Source of the DNA: Cordia subcordata
Lineage: Eukaryota > Streptophyta > Magnoliopsida > Boraginales > Cordiaceae
Length of the DNA stretch: 64,000 nucleotides
Assembly (NCBI GenBank): GCA_028554755.1
Contig: JAPTOF010000003.1
Coordinates: 10,177,501-10,241,500 of the forward strand
Reading direction: 5' to 3'
In this document: positions 1 to 11,253 of the stretch, in pieces
Position numbering within the stretch: position 1 is the first letter of the stretch
Layout: the number at the start of each line of letters is the position of its first letter
Program-made: the position numbers and the translations under genes
The notes under the pieces: generated by a model
Databases searched by the model: none
Told to the model about the DNA's origin: nothing
Seen by the model: only the letters and a program-made list of their open reading frames with translations

Positions 1-673
1 GTAGGGGGATGTGTGGTGATTTTGATTTTAATTTTATTTTTGGAATATGAGGAAAATAAAAAAAAAAAGAAAAGAAAGGAAAACACAAGGGCTGTATGTG
101 CAATTAAGGACAAAAAATGAAGCCCAATAGCATTTTTGGCACGTGTTAAATATTTGCCATCAAAATGGACGAAAATAGTGACAAAGGGGCCAAACGTGCA
201 ACTTTTGGAAAAGAACATGGGGTTTCAACTGTAGTTTCATGAATTCAGGGACTAGCGGTATATTTATGCCTAAACACGAGGGATCTATAAGCAAAAAACC
301 CAAAAAACTGACCAGATGATATGGCTTGATTAATTAAAGTTAACGAGGTTTTTGGGTCTACATCATGATATTGAAGATTTTACTTTTGACTCACCTCATA
401 CATACTTGGAGCAAGACTCTATATTAATGGTTAAATTTTATTATAGATTTCTCTTCTCATAACCAAAAATAAATAAATAAATAAGCTAGAGATAGCTTAT
501 TTGATTTGTGGACAAAATGACAAATAAAATACGATTTATTTTGGATTTTTTCTTAGCGAATAATAAGAGAAGTAGACAATGATAGCTATAGGAAATTTAA
601 GTTTCACTAATGGTGTTCTAGGACTTTTTCTGGCAATTTTAATCACCACAAATACTGTCATTAGCGACAGTAT
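1..673. other. Unassigned AT-rich intergenic sequence
   Basis: No open frame, RNA gene or recognisable repeat end could be supported here. The sequence is AT-rich, with short A-runs near 55-85 and a short TAAA-type repeat near 465-485. It ends at the left terminus of a copia LTR. An older, unrecognised repeat is possible. Confidence 0.4.
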
Positions 674-1659
674 TGTTGGGAATATCTAGCATCAAAATGT
701 AAAACTTATAACTGAAAACACAAAAAAGCAAACAAACAAATAAATTGTAAAGTATAAACTTACAGCACTTGGTGACAATGAAATAAAAATGCAATTGTTA
801 GTTGAGGCCTGAATTTGACTCATTGTCTTTAAGATCTATTCGTCCGGCATTGTCTCAAGAAATACAACGGCGACATCTCAAAAGACTCGGCGAACCAAAA
901 TAATTTTGGACTTCTTTCTTTTTAGTAGTCTAAATGAAGAATAATAATTTCTACTGAGTTTATGTGTATGAATGAATGATATGAAATATTAACCTGCAAA
1001 TGCCCTATTTATAGATGTATGATGCCTGTTACATTTAGTATATTTGAGCAATCACATCTGGGACTTTGAGAACATGAGTAAACATGACCTTGCAGCTAGC
1101 AGACATGCCTGTTTGTCCAAATAGCCACTTGCTACAATAATCGGCTACTCATACCAGTCAACTTGGAGATAGAACGGTAGAGGCAGCGACCAACAGCGGT
1201 TTTGCCGGTTGGGCAACTAGTTGGGCAATCGGTTGGCCAATAGGTCTAAACAATCGAGGGAGTTTCTCAAACACTAGTCACTGGATTAATAGTTCTCATT
1301 GGGTGCATAACTGGCTGACCAAATATGCGACCGGCAATAAAAATAAATTGGAGAGTTTTAAACAAATTTTTTATTAAATAATAAAGCCATCTTGGTCAAG
1401 ACCTAAGCCCAATTTTAGGTCCATCCCACGCCCATGCCTATGCATGTGTCGTGCCAAGCCGATCGAATAGATGGGCAACGTGTATGTGTGTGTGTGGTTA
1501 TTAACTTTTTAACCTACAATTGGGTAGGTCCTCTCCCTATTCATATATGTGGGCCTTGTGGCCCAAACCTAAATCTCAAATTTTGTATGTATAAGTAGCA
1601 TAAAAAGGTTTTATTCTTCTGATGTGGTAGATTTGCTTTCACCAAGATAAAGTTCCACA
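674..1659 (-). mobile_element. 3' LTR of a Ty1/copia element
   Basis: The segment starts TGTTGGG and ends CCACA on the plus strand, so on the element's own strand it runs TGTGG...CCCAACA with the usual TG/CA ends. A pyrimidine tract (a polypurine tract on the minus strand) lies directly to its right, followed by copia RNase H and RT remnants on the minus strand, which fixes the orientation. A TATA box sits at 1005-1014. The matching 5' LTR was not found; the element is cut off near 4.0 kb. Boundaries were inferred from terminal motifs and context, not from aligning two LTR copies. Confidence 0.65.
1005..1014 (-). promoter_or_regulatory. TATA box of copia LTR
   Basis: The plus strand reads CTATTTATAG, giving CTATAAATAG on the element strand, a strong plant TATA box inside the LTR and about 650 bp from its start. 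This is the expected position of the U3 promoter. Confidence 0.55.
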
Positions 1660-1676
1660 TATTCCCCCTTTAAACT
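1660..1676 (-). other. Polypurine tract of copia element
   Basis: TATTCCCCCTTTAAACT on the plus strand is purine-rich (AAAGGGGGAATA) on the minus strand and abuts the LTR start. This is where plus-strand DNA synthesis would be primed. Confidence 0.6.
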
Positions 1677-2489
1677 CAACTTTCTCATTCATTTCTCATT
1701 AGTTTGAACAATTAAATATACTATGATTAGTTTGAACAAGTAAATATACTATGATCATCTACTTGGAACAAAGATTTTAGATATGCATTGTCCTTCTCGT
1801 TTTGAGGTGTAGGACCCACATCAAAATTGGCTCAAAGTTTGATATTTACACTTGTTTAAAACTACATCAATCCCTCATATGAATGAAAAATTGACTTTTG
1901 TCCAGAAATAGGTTGTCAGAAATGCATGTGTATATAGACACACGGAAGAGTCCAAATAGAATGATATTGAATCAAAATAGTTATCCGGTGGCTTTGAACC
2001 TTCCTTGACGAGCAATATCGGATTTGCTCACTAACAAATGAAAGCGATGTCTTGAATTGTTTAGCTTTTGTATAGACCAAGACAATAGTATTGCACACTA
2101 TACCACTAAAACATTATTTTGAGGTTCTTATTCTTGTATTCATTTTGGTCTTGAATAACCCTTGGTTTTTATGAGTAGTCTTCAAGAATTTAGCCTTTGG
2201 GTTCTTATAGGAACTACCTAATCCCTACTCATATAGGTGACTTCTTATTAAGAAGTTTCTAATGCACCCCCACCTAGTATTTCCCAAGATATAAGAGTAA
2301 TTTAAAGCCATTGCTCAACCATGATTCACTAGTAGCATTTTCCGCATATAATATGAATAGGCAAGAGGGTAAACCCCCACAATGCCTTGTATTAGAGTTG
2401 CAATTACATAATTTAGTTTTCTTTTGAACCTAGATCCTATGATTTGCAATCAACTAGATAGGTTCCTAATTATGGGAACTTTTATTAAT
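1677..2489. other. Untranslated 3' part of copia element with a 28-bp tandem repeat
   Basis: This stretch lies between the polypurine tract and the RNase H remnant and shows no conserved coding frame. A 28-bp unit starting ATTAGTTTGAACAA is present twice in tandem (1698-1725 and 1726-1753) with one visible difference. The rest is AT-rich. Confidence 0.5.
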
Positions 2490-3985
2490 TCATAGGCTTG
2501 GGACCTGTTCCCTTCAATGTAGTATACACTCTTTCTCTTAGTAAACCTTTTTGCTAATGTATCTGTTAAATTATCTTTTGACTTCACATAGTCCATAGAT
2601 ATAATTCCACTAGAGAGCAATTGTTTAATGGTATTGTGTCTTCTACTTATATGTCAAGATTTACTATTATATATACTATTATGTGCCTTTTCAATTGTTG
2701 ATTGATTATCAAAATGAATACAAATTGTCGGCACAGGCTTAGCCCAATTAGAAATATCCTTTAAGAAGTTACTAAGGCACTCTACTTCTTCACCTTCTTT
2801 ATCTAAAACAATAAATTTAGATTCCATTATGGATCTGGCAATACATGTTGCTCAGAGGATTTCCATGAACTAGCTACTCCTGCCAAAGTGAAAAATATCC
2901 ATTTGTGGACTTTGTTTCACTTGAAGTAGATATCTAGTTCCCATCGCTATAGCCTTCAACCACTACTAGTTATCTAGTTCAGTGCACCCCATAGTTTAAG
3001 GTTTATCTCAAGTATCTTAGAACTCTCAGAAGAGCTGTCCAATGGTTTTGAACTGGATTATGTGTATGTCCACTTGGTAACTAATTGCATATACTATACT
3101 GAGTCTTATACAATTCATAATATACTTAAGCTACCTATAATATGAAAATATTCCAAGTGGGATATTCCTTTACCAGTATTCTATGTTAAATGGAAATTTA
3201 CATATATAGACATCTTCATAGGACTACTATCATAGCCTTTAAATTTATAAATCACTTTCTTAATATAATGAGACTAACATAGTACTAATCCATCAGATTT
3301 TCTAGTAATCTTCATTCTCAAAATTACATCTACCACACCCATATCTTTCATGTCAAATTTATTGGCCAACATCTTCTTGGTAAACATAATGATTTCAATA
3401 CTGCTCCTGATGATAAACATATCATCTACATATCAACAAACAATGACATATTCTTATTTAATGCATTTCACATGGACACATTTATCACATTCATTAATCT
3501 TATACCCATTTAATATCAATGCTTTATCAAACTTTTCTTACCATTTTTCAGATGCTTGCTTTAGGCCATAAAGAGACTTAACAAGCTTACAGACATTCTT
3601 TTCTTGTCTTGGAGGCATAAACCCCTTAGGCTGTTCCATATAGGTTTTCTTCATCTAAGTCTCCAATTAAGAAGATTGTTTTAACATCCATTTGATGTAT
3701 CTATAAATTATTAATAGCTGCAATTGCAATCAACAACCAAATGGATGTTAATCTAGTGACTAGTGAATAGGTATCGAAATAATCAAGGCCTTCTTTATGT
3801 CGATAACCATTAACCACTAATTTAGCCTCGTATTTACTAGTCGATCCATGAACTTTTATCTTTCTTTTGAAAATCTACTTAGAACCTTTGGGCTTATTTC
3901 CAAGAGGAAGATCCACCAATTCCCAAGTATGAAATTTTATGATTGATTCTATTTCACTAGGCCTTTTTCCAAAAAAGTGCTTATA
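2490..3985 (-). pseudogene. Ty1/copia pol remnant (reverse transcriptase and RNase H)
   Basis: Translating the minus strand gives a decayed copia polyprotein. The RT N-terminal block (WELVDLP, GSKWIFKRK, GYRHKEGLDYFDTYS) lies around 3.95-3.75 kb, then a QMDVKT-type block, EQPKGF and SLYGLKQAS near 3.6 kb. The catalytic YVDD is at 3421-3432, and an RNase H part with a HFDNQST motif lies near 2.7 kb. Stops and frame changes break it throughout, so it cannot make a protein. Gag, protease and integrase are absent because the element is truncated near 4.0 kb. The motif order identifies the superfamily well; the lineage is not assigned. Confidence 0.85.
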
Positions 3986-4429
3986 AAGAAGATTTTACTT
4001 CTGTTGGATCTAATGGCTATTATCACATGCAAGATTAAGTTTCAAATTTTAGTTTTAGACACATAATCAAGATATGTTAGCGGAATATAGGATAAAAACA
4101 TGCTATACACATAGGAATCAACGAGACTGCATAAAGATAAACGAGTATGGATGAAGATATCGTTATTGTTGATGCGTGATTCAAAAGCTAGTGGCCTCTT
4201 TGCATTTAATCTTCCATGCAATAGCCTTCTTGTGGTTTTTTCCACTATATTCCATTTTCTCCACAAAGATAAACGATTACTAAGCTTACAAGATCTAGGG
4301 AATATTGTAATTCCCTTAATACCCTTCCTGAAACTTTCTAGATAAGAAATATTCATTTGAAATAAAAGGACACCCAAATATTCCATATCATGTGGTGCGT
4401 GTAATTGGTGGTGTATGAAAATGAAGCAC
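3986..4429. other. Unassigned sequence between copia pol and gypsy LTR
   Basis: A 154-codon frame on the minus strand crosses this stretch (4042-4506), but it resembles no family I recognise and runs into LTR-derived sequence, so I do not call it a gene. It may be the boundary of the truncated copia element or an older insertion. Confidence 0.35.
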
Positions 4430-5045
4430 AAATACAACCAAGTTTTATATCTGCAAGCGTACAGATCGTGTCTAGTATAGTGCGTGCGTACAGGTATCTT
4501 CTCCACAGAGGCTACTTTAGTTTGGTCTCCTATGTGCTCGGGTGCCTAAAACTAGCTACGTGCGTGTGTTGGAGTATTTTTTGTCTTTTTGATAAAAGAG
4601 GGCTCTAAAATTAAACTTAAATCTAATCCTCAGCTAATGGAGGAACTATAGATGCCAAGCTATGGAGGAAAACCTAACAAGGAATAAAAGGACCTAGGTT
4701 GTTATGTTGTAACTAGACTCGGGCTTAGATAAAAATTCGGTTTATCTATGGCTTGATTGCTCCCTTTGGTGTTGGTTAACATCCTACTTGATAGACTAAC
4801 TTATTAGTATTGTTTTAGACTTGAGATTAGACTCCTAGAGCATTGACTAGTGCTAATGGATACACTTTTAGTATTGTTTCCGACTAGAGGCTCCAACCAC
4901 GCTAAGACATCTATTAAGCATATTAATCAACACATTTTAGTTGCAAATAGGGCTCATGCCATTAGCATGGATTAATGCTAAGGTGAGACCACTATCAAAA
5001 GCATTTAAGCATAAAAAGAACGCCTGCAAGTTCACTTCAACATTT
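4430..5045 (-). mobile_element. Ty3/gypsy LTR copy C, 3' part
   Basis: On the minus strand this matches the 3' part of the LTRs at 7127-8755 and 5046-7050. It includes the CACGTAGCTAGTTT...GGCACCCGAGCACA block near 4530-4570 and the CACCTTAGC...ATGGCATGAGCCC block near 4950-4990. It continues, after removal of two younger LTRs, into 7056-7126 and 8761-9496. The left terminus is blurred; no clean CATCA end was found, so 4430 is approximate. Confidence 0.7.
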
Positions 5046-5549
5046 TGATGTGTTTGTTTTGTGTGTTTATGTATTGCATGTATATACTTGTTTTGAGGTG
5101 TTTTGAGCTTCATTTGGTGTATTAGTTTAACATTTAGGTCATACTTGTGCATATTAGAGTTTACATGTTTATAGTTGAAGTTAAGACTTAAATGCTACAC
5201 TAATGTGCGTTTATTGCTTGTTTTAGGTGTGATTTGGAGAGATAATTAGAGCTTAATTGAGGGTGCTTAGTGTGTGGAACAAAGCCAAGGGTGTTTTGGA
5301 CATAAAGGAATGAAGAAAAGTGCATTTGGAAGTGGCTGGGCGAAAGAAGGAGTGACCGCGGCGAAACCAAGCACAACGTGAGCCAAATTCAAAGCTTGCA
5401 ACCTAAAAAGGACATGGACAAATTTTGGACATGTTTTAGGGTATAAAAGATGGCTTGGCAGATCCCCCACAATGATACAAAGCCATGAAAAAAAAAAACG
5501 GTGCGCGAATCGGACCCAAAACGAGTAAGATATGGACATTTTATTGTCA

Positions 5550-5645
5550 AGACTGGTCGACCAGTTGAGGTCAACTGGCCGGAGCAGAATCTGGGCCAAT
5601 TTTAGCCGGACAACTTAGCCCAAAGCCGGATGACCAGTTGGGCCT
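5550..5645 (+). promoter_or_regulatory. GTCGAC-centred palindromic module in U3 of LTR A
   Basis: ACTGGTCGACCAGT, a perfect 14-bp palindrome with its GTCGAC core at 5556-5561, is followed by GGTCAACTGGCCGG and other CCGG/GGCC words. The module lies just upstream of the TATA-like CTATTTAAG. Comparable modules sit in the same position in other LTRs of the window. A regulatory role is inference. Confidence 0.5.
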
Positions 5646-6416
5646 CGGCTGGACGCGCTGAAAGCTCTATTTAAGCCACTTTTCAGCCCTTTTTGAAGAA
5701 GAAGAATACCCAAATCAAACACCCATTTCTCTAAACCCAAAATCCACCTAAAACCACCTCTCACACACTAAACCACATACAAATACACCTAGATCCAAGC
5801 TTGTAATTAGGGTTTTAATACTTGTAATTACAAGATCAAGGCAAGGATTTGAAGAGCAAAGCTAAGAATGAAAGGGAGGTTCATCTTTCTCTTTTTGTAC
5901 TTAGTTTTGTCCATGTTAGAATAGATATTTTATGGGTGATTAAGGCTTGTATTATGGTTTGATTGAGTACTACTTTGCTATGAGATTTTGATGGTTTAAT
6001 ATATATGTTTGCTCTTAATGCTTCAATGGCTACTTACATGCATGTCTATGTGTTTATTGATATGCCTAAGTGAAAGAACATATATTTATAGGCTTGATTT
6101 CTATTTAACACTTTTAAATCATTATATGAGCATGTCTAGGTGTTTATGTAGTGATTCCATGAAGTGGGCCTTGTAGCTATGCATGTCTATGTGTGTTTTT
6201 ACATACTTTAATAGCAATTTTAGCTTTTATGACATACATGTTGGATTCTAACGCGTAAACTGGCATGACCTAAATATGTCTAAGTATTTAGGACTAGAAT
6301 ATGCTTTATATTCATTTGTACCATGCTCGAGAACATGTATGATGTGCTTTATTGTTGCTTGCATGATGCTATGATTGGTGGTGCTTCACTAGTAATTAGA
6401 CCTAGTTTAGTCTCCT

Positions 6417-6498
6417 TTGGCTTTAAACCCAGCCAATAGGTGTCGAGCTAGCTTAATTGACCTTAGGAAGCCTAGTTCTTGGCTTTAGACCCAGCCAA
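6417..6498 (+). repeat. Two inverted-repeat (hairpin) motifs in LTR A
   Basis: TTGGCTTTAAACCCAGCCAA at 6417-6436 and TTGGCTTTAGACCCAGCCAA at 6479-6498 each have 6-nt complementary arms TTGGCT and AGCCAA around an 8-nt loop. They belong to a motif family repeated in the gypsy LTRs of this window. As RNA each could fold into a short hairpin. Confidence 0.7.
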
Positions 6499-7050
6499 TG
6501 AGTTAGAACCTGGGGTAAGACCAATTATCATCACCTAGAAACGTAATTAGCTAATTCGTGCCCTAGTTCAGAAGGATCACGCTATATTTCTAGGTAGTTA
6601 GCACCTAGGGATAGACCCACATGGAGTCTTAGGAATTGTAGGGGAGGTTGATTAGATTCTTAGCTTAGAGCACCCTTTTTAGAGAAAAATATCAAAGGTA
6701 GTCCCATAGTAAAGTTAGTACCCAAATCACCAATAGTTAAGCAATTTCACCCATTGTCCTATTTCTTGTGTTAATTCCCTTTTTACTTGCTTGTTTTCTC
6801 TTGCCTTTATTTATATTGTTTGTTTAGAATAGTTTAATTTACTTTGAGCTCCCTTCGCATCTAAAATGACCAAAATGAATTCTTCGTTTAGCTTGTTTTC
6901 TTTCTAGCTTTCTAGGACACACACTTAGCTTTCATTCCCTATTTCCTGCCTCCCTGAGAGATCGACCCTGCTTTTGCATATTAGACTACATGACCTGTGC
7001 ACTTGCAGGCTTTTAATTAAGGCTTAGTGCTTAATTAGCAAGAAGCATCA

Positions 7051-7126
7051 TATTTTAACAAACACATAGACATGTTTGATTTTCAATACATAGACATATT
7101 GAATCATGCCATTAACCAATGTAAAC
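7051..7126 (-). mobile_element. Ty3/gypsy LTR copy C, middle piece
   Basis: These 76 bp match, on the minus strand, the block ATGGCATGATTCAATATGTC...CATGTCTATATGTTTGTTAAAAT found at about 7932-7995 of LTR B. They are the part of copy C left between inserted solo LTRs A and B, and include their target-site duplications (TATTT and TAAAC). Confidence 0.75.
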
Positions 7127-7389
7127 TGATGTGTGTCATTTGTGCATGTTTGCATCTAGTTTTTGCATGCATATTTAAGGGTGTTTAGAGTATAATTGAG
7201 TGCGCTTAGTATAAAGTTTATGCATATTTGTTAATATTTGTACATAATGTATTTAGGTGCATAAATACTATACTAAGTGTTATATTTCACGTTTTAGGAG
7301 TGTTTTGGAAGGGTTCAAGCTTATGCGAGGAAGAAATGAACTAACGGATAAAGACCGGAAGAAAAGAAATAAAGAAGAGATCATTCTGA

Positions 7390-7580
7390 TCCAGCCGGTC
7401 GACTTAGAAGAAGAGCCGGTCGACCGGCCGCTCCAGAGAATAAAAGATTGAAGCCAGTCGAGTTCCTCAAGAAGCCAGTCGAGTTCCTCAAGAAGCCGGT
7501 CGACCGGCCAGTCCAGAGAGCATCATGATTGAAGCCGGTCGAGCAAGAAAGAGGAGCCGGTCGACCGGCTGGGTCGACCA
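7390..7580 (+). promoter_or_regulatory. Dense GTCGAC-centred palindrome array in U3 of LTR B
   Basis: Five GTCGAC cores (7398, 7419, 7499, 7560, 7573), mostly as CCGGTCGACCGGC, plus three GTCGAG variants sit in 190 bp. They are separated by short A-rich or CTCCAGAGAG spacers. A TATA-like box follows about 20 bp after the last core. Base composition changes sharply, from AT-rich flanks to a CG-containing array. A 63-66 codon frame crosses it on each strand, but these are by-products of the repeat. Confidence 0.6.
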
Positions 7581-8100
7581 TGTCGTGAAGAAATCCATAA
7601 AAGCTCGTTTCAGCTCATTTTACGGGAGGAACTTTTATTTCTTAAATCCTAATAAACCCTAACCCTTTGCCCACTTCACAAAACACCCTAAACCACCATC
7701 TAAACCCCACACCAAGCTAGGATTGAAGCATTAAACAAAGATTTGAAGGATTTGTACGGATTTGGAAGCAAGAATTTAGGGAAGTTCTTCTTGTTCTTTC
7801 TCTATTTCTTGTAAATATGTTGCTAGATTAGGCTAGATTTAGGGTTGATTGTTGTTGTATATTAGATTAGGGCTTTGAATAATGGATTTTTGTAGATCTT
7901 TGGCTCTTAATACATGTTTATTTACATAAATTTATGGCATGATTCAATATGTCTATGTATTGGAAATCAAACATGTCTATATGTTTGTTAAAATGCCTAA
8001 GTGAATATGCATGTGTTATTTATGCTTCAAATGCTCTTATCTACTTATATGGGTGATGTGATTGTGCTTAATCTCATGGCTTTGCTTAGTAGAGTAGGCT

Positions 8101-8361
8101 TTAGCTTTAAATCCAGCTAATAGGTTACATACTATGCTTAGTCGAGTTTAGGTGCTAGTCCTTGGCTTTAAATCCAGCCAAGTAGATAAGTTAACCTAGA
8201 CTAGAGTATCCCTCACCCACGTTAGTGTTGGTTAATTGAGCTTTAATGTCACGTAGTGTTTAGGTGCTAGTCCTTGGCTTTAAATCCAGCCAAGAGGATA
8301 AGTTCTAAGCACGGATTGCGTAGGCTAGGAGGGATTGGCCCTTAGCTTTAAATTCAGCTAA
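8101..8361 (+). repeat. Four inverted-repeat (hairpin) motifs in LTR B
   Basis: Copies lie at 8101-8120 (TTAGCTTTAAATCCAGCTAA), 8162-8181 and 8274-8293 (TTGGCTTTAAATCCAGCCAA), and 8342-8361 (TTAGCTTTAAATTCAGCTAA). In the first and last, G-to-A in the left arm is matched by C-to-T in the right arm, so the 6-bp stem is kept. GTGCTAGTCC precedes the two middle copies, which shows local duplication of a larger unit. Confidence 0.75.
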
Positions 8362-8755
8362 CGGGTTGAACCACTAGTATTGGTTAAGAGAGCCCCCGAT
8401 CAACACAACGGCAATAGAAGTCCCGAGCCCTAGATAGACCTCATCTGTTATCATAGCCCAAGTCTTGTTGCAATTCAATCGCCCTATGTCCCCTTCTTCT
8501 TTATTAGTGTTTCCTTCCTTAGTTTGGCTCCTTTAAGTTCCTCCATAGATTAGTTTTTGTTTTCCTTTTTTCTGAGCTCCCTTCCATCCTAAAGTAAGTG
8601 CACACACACACGTAGCTAGTTTAAGGCACCCGAGCACACAGAGACTAAACTAAGGTAGCCTCCCTGTGGATTCGACCTCGCACTTGCACACACTGTACTA
8701 CACACGTCCCGTGCACTTGCGGGCTATTAAGGCTTGTGCTCAAATAGCGGTATCA

Positions 8756-9496
8756 TAAACAAGCATGTATTAATAGCCAAAGATATACAAAAATCCTTTA
8801 TTCATAACCCTAATCTAATATATAGCAACAAACACCTAAAGATCTAGCCTAATCTAGTAACATATTTACAAGAAATAAAAATAAAGAACAAGAAGAACTC
8901 CCTTAACCTTGCTTCCAAATCTATACAGACCTTCTAAATCCTTGTTAGATCCTTTAATCTTAACTTGGTATGGGGTTTAGATTGTGGTTTTGGGTGTTAA
9001 TTGAAGTGGGAAAACGTTTAAGGTTAATAGAGGTGAGAGATTATTAGATTCCTTCTCTAAAAATGACCTAAAACGGGCTATTTATAGACTCTTCAACTCG
9101 AGTGCCAAGGGAACCTACTGGGTATCCAGTATGAAATATGGTGCTAACCAGTAAAAATATGAGCTCTCTGTATCTACCAGGGGACCCTACCAGGGACCCC
9201 TTCTCACTTGACAGCCTCAACTTAAAATTTATTTTTGACTCATTTCTTTATCTTTTTGCTTCCGGTCTTCAATGTTTAACTCGTTTCTTCCTCTTTTAAG
9301 CTTGACTCATACCAAAACTCACCTAAAACACAAAATATAACACTTCTTATAGTATTTATGCATCTAAATACATTATGTATAAATATTAACAAATATGCAT
9401 AAACTCTACACTAAATGTACTCAATTTGCTCCAAAACACCTCTAAACGTGTATGCAAACACTATGTACAAACATACACAAATGACACACATTATCA
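8756..9496 (-). mobile_element. Ty3/gypsy LTR copy C, 5' part
   Basis: On the minus strand this starts TGATAATGTGTGTCATTTGTG at 9496 and follows the LTR family through its leader, a degenerate module (9100-9215, with CTGGTA/TACCAG words instead of GTCGAC) and the CAAGGATTTG...TATTTCTTGTAAATATG block near 8860-8960. It is the oldest of the three nested LTRs here, being split by A and B. Confidence 0.8.
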
Positions 9497-9639
9497 TGCA
9501 CACACTAAATGTCTCCATGTGGTCCTTGCTTTCTAATTAAGATATCCACGCGTTATATTAAGAAGACCTGGATAATTAAATCCCTTCTTAATTTTTAAAC
9601 CCAAATCTTAATTAAGCAACCTACATATTAATTTCCAAA

Positions 9640-10620
9640 ATTATGTATCTAATAGAGCAATGGCTAGTGGAGGAACTAAAAGACATAATTATCCTTGGCT
9701 CCCAAAATGACCAAAATGCCCTTGCCACCACTTTGGCGACATCGTGACCACTTTGACTCTAGTCTACTCCACCAAAAGACGAAAGCCGTACTCCAAGAAT
9801 AATTACTGGCTGAGTAGGAGCTTGTCACACAAAATAAGTTCTATCTTCGACCAACCGAGCACAATGACCAAAATGCCCCTCTATGTATACCCATAGTCAA
9901 GGGCAGTCTAAAAGGCACCATCACCTCCAAGACTATGTCTGGAACCTTGGAATCTCTAGTCCAAGAAGTGATCACCACCTAGTCATGGATCTCTTGATCT
10001 AGGGAGTGACCTACAAGCCAAATGACAAATATACCCCTAAAGAGTGATATCACTAGATCTAGATTTATGATGACTAGGACAAATCCATGGGGGTACATAG
10101 ACTTTGTTATTGCACATGCATGTCCTGATTGATTAGAATACAACACCCAATGTACGAGGCAGACAATCTTATTACTGAAGACCTTTCCTCCTCATAGTAC
10201 ATCAAAATGCTGCACCCTAACTTTGTCAATCATCCATATATGCTCAAGATTAAAAGCATTGGTCACTTAGAAGCAGTGAGTATCTTGTCTTCTATAAATG
10301 ATGGTATAGTTCTAGAAGACATACTCATGGTGGTTTTGTCCAATGCGTGACATACGCACTAGGAACAAAGTTCAGAAATACCCTTCAATGACTTAGGTAA
10401 ATCACCTTTATCGGGAGATTCACCCACCATAGCCTTATTTAGGTAGAGCGCCCAACACTATCATCTGGCTATGGACACCTTTTATGATATTTTCAAAATT
10501 AGACTTGGACTAACTGTGTGTCTAGCCGGACTACGCACCTAAGTCATTGGATTATATTATTGGACATTTACACAATGTATCACACGTATACACATAGATA
10601 ATATATATAAGAAATGCTCG

Positions 10621-10656
<36 letters not shown>

Positions 10657-10715
10657 GATCAAATATCATTCCAATATTCATGTACAAGTGGTCTTTATGG
10701 CCTACAATCCTAACA
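9640..10715 (-). mobile_element. Diverged copia LTR fragment related to the 9.3 kb element
   Basis: On the plus strand it ends CCTACAATCCTAACA, the complement of the TGTTAGGATT start of the LTRs at 16418 and 23859. Several blocks are shared in reverse order with those LTRs and with 57704-59650, including CCCCTCTATGTATACCC, GATCTCTTGATCT and ACTAGATCTAGAT. A polypurine tract and RNase H follow on the minus strand. The distal part of the LTR is missing. The 143 bp between 9497 and 9640 could not be assigned. Confidence 0.75.
10624..10654. repeat. (AT)n microsatellite
   Basis: About 31 bp of alternating A and T inside the diverged copia LTR; no function inferred. Confidence 0.95.
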
Positions 10716-10731
10716 ATATCCCACTTGCACT
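10716..10731 (-). other. Polypurine tract of copia fragment
   Basis: On the minus strand it reads AGTGCAAGTGGGATAT, nearly identical to the AGTGCAAGTGGGAGAT tract before the 3' LTR of the 9.3 kb copia element, and it abuts the TGTTAGG LTR start. Confidence 0.8.
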
Positions 10732-11253
10732 AAATATCACTTCTTATGAACCTAACACCCACAGACTCTACACGTGTAGCAAACACTCTCTCTAGAAAAG
10801 TCTTCGTGAACGGGTTTGCTAAGTTCTCAGCTAAAGCAATCTTTTCATCATTATGTCATCTCTTTGGATAAACTTCCAGATCAAGTGGTACTTTCTCTTA
10901 ATGTACTTGCCCCTGTTGTGATTTCTGGGCTTTTTGGACTATGCAATAACAGCTCTATTGTCATAGTACAAGACAATGGGCTTTTGTACTATTGGGACAA
11001 TCTCTAGGTTAATGAGGAACTTCTTCAACCATATGGCCACCTTTGCAACCTTAGACGCTACTACGTACTTTGCTTCCATGGTTGAGTTTGCGATGCATTT
11101 CTACTTCATACTCTTCAATGAAACTGCATCTCCTGACAAAGTAAAAACAAAACCACAAGTAGACCTCTTGGAACCTCTATTTGACTAAAAGTCCGATTCC
11201 ATATAGGCTAATGGTACTAAATCATCTATGTAGTATTTTAGCACATATTTCTT
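10732..11253 (-). pseudogene. Copia RNase H remnant
   Basis: The minus strand encodes decayed RNase H with RSTCGFVFTLSGDAVS, KCIANSTMEAKYV, VLYYDN and GKYIKRKYHLIWKFIQ blocks. These match the order and spelling of the RNase H at 23336-23771, so both derive from the same copia lineage. In-frame stops interrupt it. It is cut at 11253 by the LTR of the SIRE-like element, which evidently inserted here; the upstream remainder is not visible on the far side. Confidence 0.85.

Larger units (their letters stand above)
5046..7050 (+). mobile_element. Ty3/gypsy solo LTR (copy A)
   Basis: A 2,005-bp segment starting TGATG and ending CATCA, the paired ends used by this LTR family in the window. No primer-binding site or coding region follows, so it is a solo LTR left by recombination between two LTRs. 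It is inserted in minus-strand LTR copy C, with CATTT before (5041-5045) and TATTT after (7051-7055) as an imperfect 5-bp target-site duplication. It contains a GTCGAC module (near 5556), a TATA-like CTATTTAAG at about 5667, and two inverted-repeat motifs at 6417 and 6479. Confidence 0.85.
7127..8755 (+). mobile_element. Ty3/gypsy solo LTR (copy B)
   Basis: A 1,629-bp LTR starting TGATGTGTGTC and ending GGTATCA, flanked by a perfect 5-bp target-site duplication TAAAC (7122-7126 and 8756-8760). With no internal region, it is a solo LTR. It is inserted in minus-strand copy C. In order it holds a dense GTCGAC module (7398-7578), a TATA-like CATAAAAG at 7596, four hairpin motifs between 8101 and 8361, and a 3' tail CCTCCCTGTGGATTCGACC...CTTGCGGGC that recurs in the other copies. 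Confidence 0.92.

Noticed and set aside
4042..4506. 154-codon minus-strand ORF
   Set aside because: It crosses from unassigned sequence into LTR-derived sequence and has no recognisable domain.
7257..7581. ORFs on both strands across the GTCGAC array
   Set aside because: They arise from the palindromic repeat, which tends to be open on both strands.
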